A stretch of DNA of 12,671 nucleotides from Stemphylium vesicarium. Its lineage: Eukaryota; Ascomycota; Dothideomycetes; Pleosporales; Pleosporaceae. Shown in pieces: positions 8,130 through 12,671 of this stretch. Under the pieces are notes generated by a model. The model was given only the letters and a program-made list of their open reading frames with translations. It had not been told where the DNA came from and did not search any database. Made by a program: the position numbers and the translations under genes. Position 1 is the stretch's first letter. Each line of letters begins with the position of its first letter. The stretch covers positions 1 to 12,671 of the forward strand of contig QXCR01000365.1 in NCBI GenBank assembly GCA_004380135.1, written 5' to 3'.

Positions 8130-9142
8130 TAAGACGGATGATTGAATAGCTTGGAGAAAAAGAGTTGACGGATGGAGAGTACACTTACGTTCACGTCGGT
8201 AGCGATCTACGAGAAACAATGACTGCTTAGCTTAGCTTATAACAGTGCAAGTAGTGAGAGAATGCAGCTGTGTATAAGTGGATGTATTCTCCTATGTCTG
8301 TGTAGCTGTTGTGACAGCCTTTTATTGGGCTATCCAGGATGATCTATTTACATGACGTATATATGATACTGGATAGGTGTAGAAGATGCTTATTAACATA
8401 AAGAGGAACTACTGCATCATAGCGTGGTACTAGAGATGTTCTCACCTCACAGACTGTCACATAGCTGCCTATTTAATGAGTTTAGGCACATGTATCTTTT
8501 CTAGAAAATACAATGTCTGCATGGATAGCGCATTGAGGATTTGTCATTCAAGCAGCTGCGATGCGGTGAGACTAGGATCACCTTGGTCGAGATAACTTGC
8601 TTGCACAGCGATGCATACGAAGCGTAGAGATATCCGTGCCACGCTCGCAAAAATGCACCAAGGTATACTGCAGCAAGCAAACATCGAGAATGTGCACTAA
8701 TAACACCTAACTCAACACGAAGGGACAGAGCTCATACACTATAGAGAGATCCTCCAGTCGTCATCTACGACTTGCGCGCGCCATGATATCAAGTTTCGCG
8801 TTGACGATAGCCAAAAACTAGGTATCGGATTTGAGACCTATGCGCTTCTTCAACCGCAACAATGTGCGTCTCACATCGAGAAGAGCGACGAGATCCAAGT
8901 TAGCTTGGAAGGATGTCGCGAGCGGGCTCAGCTTGCGTGGTGTGCTGGGAAGAATTCGAAACGGCAGCGCCCTTTGGCTGTACCTTTTCCTGGCATGCCG
9001 TGCTCCACGGGATGCTAATCTTAGCGCACATGACGCACACCACCGCGCATACTGTCCGGGCCCATTGTAGGGCTCTGACAGTAGGATGCTGTGTTGCAGT
9101 TCTATAGTAGCAGTTCCGAGCTAAAGATAGATCTGCCTCGAC
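8130..9142. other. Intergenic stretch without a supported gene
   Basis: The left half is AT-rich and looks like a 3' flank. At 8704-9018 (plus) a frame stays open for 105 codons without an initiator ATG. An overlapping frame from 8913 contains a CVVCWEEF segment reminiscent of the start of a RING finger, but later Cys/His ligands are missing. These could be remnants of a decayed gene, but chance is sufficient to explain them. No RNA gene or repeat was seen apart from a short TTAGCTTAGCTTA reiteration near 8228. Confidence 0.45.
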
Positions 9143-9149
9143 TTAAAAA
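9143..9149 (+). promoter_or_regulatory. TATA-like box of the second coiled-coil gene
   Basis: TTAAAAA lies 48 bases before the ATG at 9197 with no ATG between. It is a weak match to a TATA box, placed closer to the start codon than usual. Confidence 0.35.
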
Positions 9150-9196
9150 CCCATCTGCGAGCATCTGCTTAGAACGCAAACCCAACCCGGAGCACC

Positions 9197-9767
9197 ATGT
9201 CGTCCTACCAGCCAGCCCCACAGATCGAGGATGAGACGAAGCAGGTGGGGGAAAGGCATGCCCGGTCTCACTGTGTTTCGCTGACGTGTGCAGGTCCAGC
9301 AGACAACTATTCTAAACGCGATTGGGGAACAGTTAAAGGGTATGCAAAGGCTGCTACAGCAGGGCGCAGAGGGGTACAAAAGACTAGAGTTCGAGAATGA
9401 TAGGTTAACGCGGATCGACGCGTACTACCGAGAAAGGCTCATTCCCAGCTACGACAACGCCTTGCAGCTCCAGAAGCAGACCCTCGAGGTCACGGAGGCC
9501 GAGAGCCTGGAGCTCAAGGCCAAGAGCAGGGACCTAGAGGAGAAGTATGCACAGGTACTGGAGCTGCTTCAGACGAAGAACCAGAAGGTAGACAGGCTCC
9601 AGGCGGAGATTCAGGTCTTGTCCGAGGCAATGCCTAGCCATGACCCTCAGCCACCTACTGCTATGCGGAAGCGGCTGAGGCCTCGCGAGCTTATCAAGAA
9701 GGCGTCCGCAAAGAGAGCCATGAACTACAGACTCGAGAATCCTACCAAGATGGAACCAAGCGTATGA
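9197..9767 (+). CDS. Small coiled-coil protein with basic tail, two exons
   Basis: Exon 1 is 9197-9244, exactly 16 codons (MSSYQPAPQIEDETKQ). The intron is 9245-9293 (49 bp, phase 0, CAG/GTGGGG donor, CTGAC branch site at 9281-9285, TGCAG acceptor). Exon 2 is 9294-9767. The product is 173 aa. Without splicing the frame shifts and stops at 9400, so the intron is needed. Residues about 17-65 and 71-129 are long heptad-like helices (LNAIGEQLKGMQRLL, LELKAKSRDLEEKYAQVLELL), split by a Pro at residue 67. Residues 140-158 are strongly basic (RKRLRPRELIKKASAKR), like a nuclear signal or DNA/RNA-binding tail. Codons in exon 2 mostly end in G or C, which supports real coding. It shares start, first-exon length, intron phase and length, and overall plan with the gene at 7539, though the sequences are not clearly alignable. 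Function unknown; a homo- or hetero-oligomeric nuclear protein is an inference. Confidence 0.75.
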
Positions 9768-9997
9768 GAAGTCTAATCCCATCTTGTCTACTTCGTTTGT
9801 TGTATTGCAACCTCTAGAACACAAATCATAGCAGCTAAGCATAATACACCGTAGCATGTGGTGAATCGTGATCCACCAGCCTCCCCAAGTGGTCCGGTTT
9901 CCGCTGCATGATGAGGCTCGAACGAGCCACGGTGAAACCACGTTGCCGAGCACGCCGCTTCGTCAGCAAGGTCAGCTGTCTCCGGGTCGATATTGTC

Positions 9998-10147
9998 CCT
10001 AACCTCCCTCCCTGCGCGGCGAACAACCCAGTGGGCCGATGGTAGCCAATGAGAGGTAGCGTAAGCTTGGATGACCTGCTACTCTTGCGTTCTCATTGGC
10101 CAACTTCGGCCCACTGGGTTGTTCGTCGCGTAGGGAGAGAGGTTAGG
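9998..10147. repeat. 150-bp imperfect palindrome with inward CCAAT boxes
   Basis: Two 57-base arms (9998-10054 and 10091-10147) are inverted copies matching at 51 of 57 positions, around a 36-base spacer. Three of the six differences form transition pairs (C/T or G/A). The longest perfect block includes GAACAACCCAGTGGGCCGA. Each arm ends next to the spacer with CCAATGAGA, so CCAAT boxes face each other. The arms start CCTAACCTC. No clear target-site duplication flanks the structure. It could be a miniature inverted-repeat element, a regulatory palindrome or a replication-generated inverted duplication. No frame of note runs through it. Confidence 0.85.
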
Positions 10148-10379
10148 CGACTTTGGGCACGGCGGCTGTTGCAAAGTGACTTGGCCGGCCTCGTTCTCTT
10201 CAACACTCCTGCAAGCCGAATCCTTCGACGTAATTAGTGGCATGGGTTGAGGTTGAGGTCAGTGCAAATGAGTCAGCGTGGCACCGTGTCCGTGCGCTCA
10301 ATGACCCAGTCCGCGCAATGAACACTCCACTCCAATCACCACCTATGCAGATCGGGTCGCAACTCCGCCAATATGGAGC

Positions 10380-10607
10380 ATGTTCAGGAAGCGATTTCAG
10401 CGCTTGAGTCGCGCGCAGTCGGCGCATCTTTCTCGTACGCAAAAGTCAGCGAAACTGCGCCTTTCGCACACGTCTGCAGACATCCGTCTGCGGCGAGAAC
10501 GAGTGTCTGCAGAGGAGGGACGATATGCTCTTCTCCTACCGCGCGTGAACGAAGCTGAGAACAGACTCCGCAGACTGAGATGCGAACATGGGGAAAAAGC
10601 TCCATAA
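10380..10607 (+). CDS. Weak candidate: Arg-rich small protein, 75 aa or longer
   Basis: The frame runs from an ATG at 10380 to a TAA at 10605-10607 and is extremely Arg/Ser/Leu-rich. Its second half (about residues 34-70) is amphipathic and could form a helix or coiled coil (RLRRERVSAEEG, VNEAENRLRRLR). The same frame is open upstream back to 10305, with plausible protein sequence and no ATG, so an upstream exon may be missing. A CCCAG acceptor-like site at 10305-10309 follows an ATGAC branch-like site, but I could not find a matching first exon. An ATG at 10373 opens a different frame. It ends 66 bases before the sirtuin stop codon, convergently oriented. It resembles the two coiled-coil genes in having a charged helix, but lacks their MSS start and intron. 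GC-rich DNA keeps chance frames open here, so confidence is low. Confidence 0.3.
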   Translation: MFRKRFQRLSRAQSAHLSRTQKSAKLRLSHTSADIRLRRERVSAEEGRYALLLPRVNEAENRLRRLRCEHGEKAP

Positions 10608-10673
10608 ACAGGGATGAGCACTGCAACAATAGTGCGAATCTAGAGGGAAAACAGTAATTATCATCTACACCGT

Positions 10674-12113
10674 CTACAGTATTTCCTTCGAAGTGCGCGA
10701 CCGTTTCCTTAGCATGTGGGCTTCATTTTCTGCAGAGAGGATCTGGGACCCGCCCTTAATAGGCTTGGTAACCCTGAAAACACTGTTGATGGTCGGGGCC
10801 TTTGTCCTGGGCTCTGTCTTCGCCTTGCTCTTACTTGCTGCTGTCGTAGTGACTTCACCAAACAAATCCATCTGCGCATCTGCCTTTCTCTTTGTGCCTT
10901 TCTTCGGGGGCTTATCTGGATCCTTGTCGTTGATGGAGAGTGGGAGTATGCTTTGGCTTTGGCTTTGTCTAGGTATGAGCTGACCTGCATTGCGAAGCGC
11001 ACTAGGTTTTTGAGGAGTGTCAATGATGACTCCTGCTCTCTGCTTCTTACTGGTCTCGTTCAGGTCCTCGTCCGCGACTGTCTTGTCGTCCACCGGGTCG
11101 TCCCATCGCCGCATGTTCGCACGACGCGCGACTTCATCACAAGGTCCCTTTACTACCAAATCCCACTTGTCCTCGAGATCTTTGCCCTTCGGCTCAGGTT
11201 CGTTGTTCAGCCATACTGTGACGCCGTCCTTTCGACCACGAACAATTTTGCACATTTCGCAGGCTATGCGCCGTACACCGGGGACCTTCAACGTGGTTCC
11301 AGCCACAATGACAGCATCAGGTCGCATGCGCATATCGTAGGACGCGCAGGAACCAATGGATTGGTCATCAGGATTGTGTTCGTTGTAAAGGACCATGCGC
11401 GGGCGCAACCGCCCGATGCCGTGGCTCCGTTTGTCTGCGATTTGGCGGATCTCATCGTTCTGCACGCAGCTCGGGCAAGGAGGTGGACTGGGTCCATTGA
11501 ACTGGTCAGCATCGAAGGGTGTTACCGCGTGGCATTTTGAGCACGACATAAAGTCAAGGCCACCATGTACCTGCACAGTCTTCGGCCAAGGTCCCTTGTT
11601 CGGGAGGGGAACCTGTGTGCTCAGAGGGGGTAGCGATGTGTCTATGCCATCGATGTTCTGAGTGTATAGTCGCATTAGGCGCCCTTCTTGAGCGAGGGTC
11701 GCGAGAAGATGGTGGAAGGCGGTGGGCTTCGCAGCTTTGGTGTGCTGGGATAGTTTGCGCACCATGTCGTGGAATGTCGAAGTGGACGTGTCGTCCCGGT
11801 ATACAGACGCATCGAAAAGGTCTCTGCCTGAGCACTTCAATTTGTGCTCCTTCTTGAGAGAATGGAATAAGCCTGTAGCCGATCGGAAGTCGGGAATGCC
11901 GGCCGACACCGAGATGCCTGCGCCTGCGATCACCACAATCTTGCGCTTCTTGTGCAAAACGCTCAGTAAGCGCCGCAGCTCTGGTGGCTCTTCTTCTCCC
12001 ATACTGAGGCTTGTGAGGTCTAGTTGCTCTGCCGTCCGCTTCTTGGGCTCTGTAGTCTTTCTCCTCTTTACTGGGCGCAGGTTATCGTCGTTGCCGGAGG
12101 GTGGAGGAGGCAT
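10674..12113 (-). CDS. hst4: Sirtuin, Hst3/Hst4-type NAD+-dependent histone deacetylase
   Basis: The gene is intronless and encodes 479 aa from an ATG at 12113; the frame is open to 12176 but contains only a GTG there. Residues 15-26 (VKRRKTTEPKKR) look like a nuclear signal. The Rossmann-fold NAD+ site has GAGISVSAGIPDFRS (64-78), followed by TQNIDG (151-156) and the catalytic His183 in VQVHGG. The zinc module has Cys191, 194, 213 and 216 (CSKC...CPSC). RPRMVLYNEHNPD (237-249) and GTTLKVPG (272-279) are hallmarks of the Hst3/Hst4 branch rather than Sir2/Hst1 or Hst2. All catalytic residues are present. Family members remove acetyl groups from histone H3 Lys56 after replication and protect genome stability, working in the nucleus with NAD+ as co-substrate. 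The C-terminal third (about 350-479) is disordered and basic (KKGTKRKA). It has one TPxK-like site (DTPQK) of the kind phosphorylated in yeast Hst3 turnover, though no such control is shown here. The large plus-strand frame across it is an antisense shadow. Confidence 0.95.
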   Translation of the reverse strand: MPPPPSGNDDNLRPVKRRKTTEPKKRTAEQLDLTSLSMGEEEPPELRRLLSVLHKKRKIVVIAGAGISVSAGIPDFRSATGLFHSLKKEHKLKCSGRDLFDASVYRDDTSTSTFHDMVRKLSQHTKAAKPTAFHHLLATLAQEGRLMRLYTQNIDGIDTSLPPLSTQVPLPNKGPWPKTVQVHGGLDFMSCSKCHAVTPFDADQFNGPSPPPCPSCVQNDEIRQIADKRSHGIGRLRPRMVLYNEHNPDDQSIGSCASYDMRMRPDAVIVAGTTLKVPGVRRIACEMCKIVRGRKDGVTVWLNNEPEPKGKDLEDKWDLVVKGPCDEVARRANMRRWDDPVDDKTVADEDLNETSKKQRAGVIIDTPQKPSALRNAGQLIPRQSQSQSILPLSINDKDPDKPPKKGTKRKADAQMDLFGEVTTTAASKSKAKTEPRTKAPTINSVFRVTKPIKGGSQILSAENEAHMLRKRSRTSKEIL

Positions 12114-12176
12114 GTCTTTTATCGCGGGTGAGGTCTTGCCGGATGAACGTGGCGAGGAAGAGTCCTTGTGATCCAC

Positions 12177-12671
12177 TAACAGTACGTGCTTTGTTTGTAC
12201 ACGGATTTTGCAAATGGGCGTATCTCAATGGCCGTGTAGCGAAATTGTACGACTGGAGAGGCTACCTAGGGGGTACCACGACAGTCTATGATTTTGGATG
12301 TAGAGACGAGGGAGACGGTAAGAACTAGCGAGATCGTCGATTTGGGACAGGTCTTCTGCACAGTGCGAGATGAGAGTGAATTGGAAGAACGATGGGGCAC
12401 CTCGGGGCACTGGCCGGTATATATACGTTGCCAGGCTGCTAAGACACTACTCCCAACCTAGTTTCCAGTTTATGCGGTAGAACTGCAGAGCTGGCGGACG
12501 GCAGCCAATGGGACTCCATCGTGGTCGATGTACGAGCCTTGTCTGCAGCATTGCCGCCATGAACATGGCCATATAGCCACGTGAGGGACAGGGAGAGAAG
12601 GCCGTAGCAAGCCTGTTGTCGCCAGAGACGACCAAAACCTGTCTGAGCATCCACGCTTGGCCGGCGCATAT
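12177..12671. other. Upstream region of the sirtuin gene; no other gene supported
   Basis: No minus-strand ATG occurs between the sirtuin ATG and 12519, which gives the promoter and leader room. Minus-strand frames at 12439-12669 and 12447-12650 overlap each other and show no domain. A CCAAT sequence (12505-12509, plus) and a CACGTG E-box-like hexamer near 12578 could be regulatory sites. Confidence 0.5.
12417..12426 (-). promoter_or_regulatory. TATA-like element of the sirtuin gene
   Basis: The palindrome GTATATATAC lies about 305 bases upstream of the ATG at 12113. With initiation some 30-60 bases downstream, the first ATG on the transcript would be the one at 12113, supporting that start. 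The leader would be rather long, about 250 bases. Confidence 0.38.

Noticed and set aside
7878..8219. 113-codon minus-strand open frame rich in Phe/Leu/Ser
   Set aside because: It is the complement of the coiled-coil exon; Glu/Lys codons read backwards give Phe/Leu/Ser.
9534..9953. 139-codon minus-strand open frame
   Set aside because: It is antisense to the GC3-rich coiled-coil exon and has no motif of its own.
10318..10449. ATG at 10318 spliced by a GTTCAG donor at 10382 into the Arg-rich frame
   Set aside because: The frame would fit, but the donor is non-consensus and no clear branch site supports it.
10716..11540. 274-codon plus-strand open frame
   Set aside because: It lies wholly antisense to the sirtuin catalytic core, which has every family motif. 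The frame is a by-product of that gene's codon use.
11722..12171. 149-codon plus-strand frame near the sirtuin 5' end
   Set aside because: It is a shadow of the sirtuin N-terminal region; no domain or promoter supports it.
1..12671. CRISPR arrays, bacterial operons, prophage features
   Set aside because: No regularly spaced repeats or ribosome-binding-site-led gene strings were seen; introns and a standalone 5S gene mark this as fungal nuclear DNA.

Overview
The window looks like nuclear DNA of a filamentous ascomycete (Pezizomycotina). The evidence is a fungal-type 5S rRNA gene standing alone outside any rDNA array, introns of about 50 bp with GT...AG ends and CTAAC/CTGAC-like branch points, TATA-like boxes a short way upstream of start codons, and a fungal Hst3/Hst4-type sirtuin. 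The lineage within the group cannot be fixed from the sequence. The window is gene-poor: one gene belongs to a recognisable protein family, three small genes have well-supported spliced models but no recognised function, and a few more open frames are weak candidates.

Layout. Positions 1-1987 hold only weak open frames. Positions 1988-2917 hold a non-autonomous hAT-like DNA transposon of 914 bp (1996-2909). It has imperfect terminal inverted repeats starting CAGA, a perfect 8-bp target-site duplication (CTACCTAG), and subterminal clusters of TTGATTG/CAATCAA. In the middle of this element is a structurally intact 5S rRNA gene (2404-2522, + strand) with its own upstream TATA box and T-run terminators. 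This is the main discovery of the window: a transposon that carries a 5S gene as cargo.

Positions 3109-3860 (minus strand) hold a two-exon gene for a 231-aa acidic, disordered, probably nuclear protein with a SUMO-interaction-like motif and a basic NLS-like patch. Positions 3931-6257 contain nothing convincing. A hydrophobic minus-strand frame lies at 6258-6614 and overlaps a Cys-rich plus-strand frame; at most one of the two is likely real.

Positions 7539-8129 and 9197-9767 (both + strand) hold two small coiled-coil genes built alike. Each starts MSS, has a 16-codon first exon, then a 49-bp phase-0 intron, and ends in a Lys/Arg-rich tail. Between the second one and the sirtuin is a 150-bp imperfect palindrome (9998-10147; 51 of 57 arm bases pair; CCAAT at the inner ends), followed by a small Arg-rich open frame (10380-10607).

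Positions 10674-12113 (minus strand) hold the sirtuin gene, predicted to encode an NAD+-dependent deacetylase of histone H3 Lys56. It converges with the preceding plus-strand frame. Beyond it, 12177-12671 is its upstream region. No operon-like or pathway-level link between the genes is visible. The small proteins share nuclear-type features (coiled coils, basic tails, a SUMO-interaction-like motif), but a functional connection to the sirtuin would be speculation.
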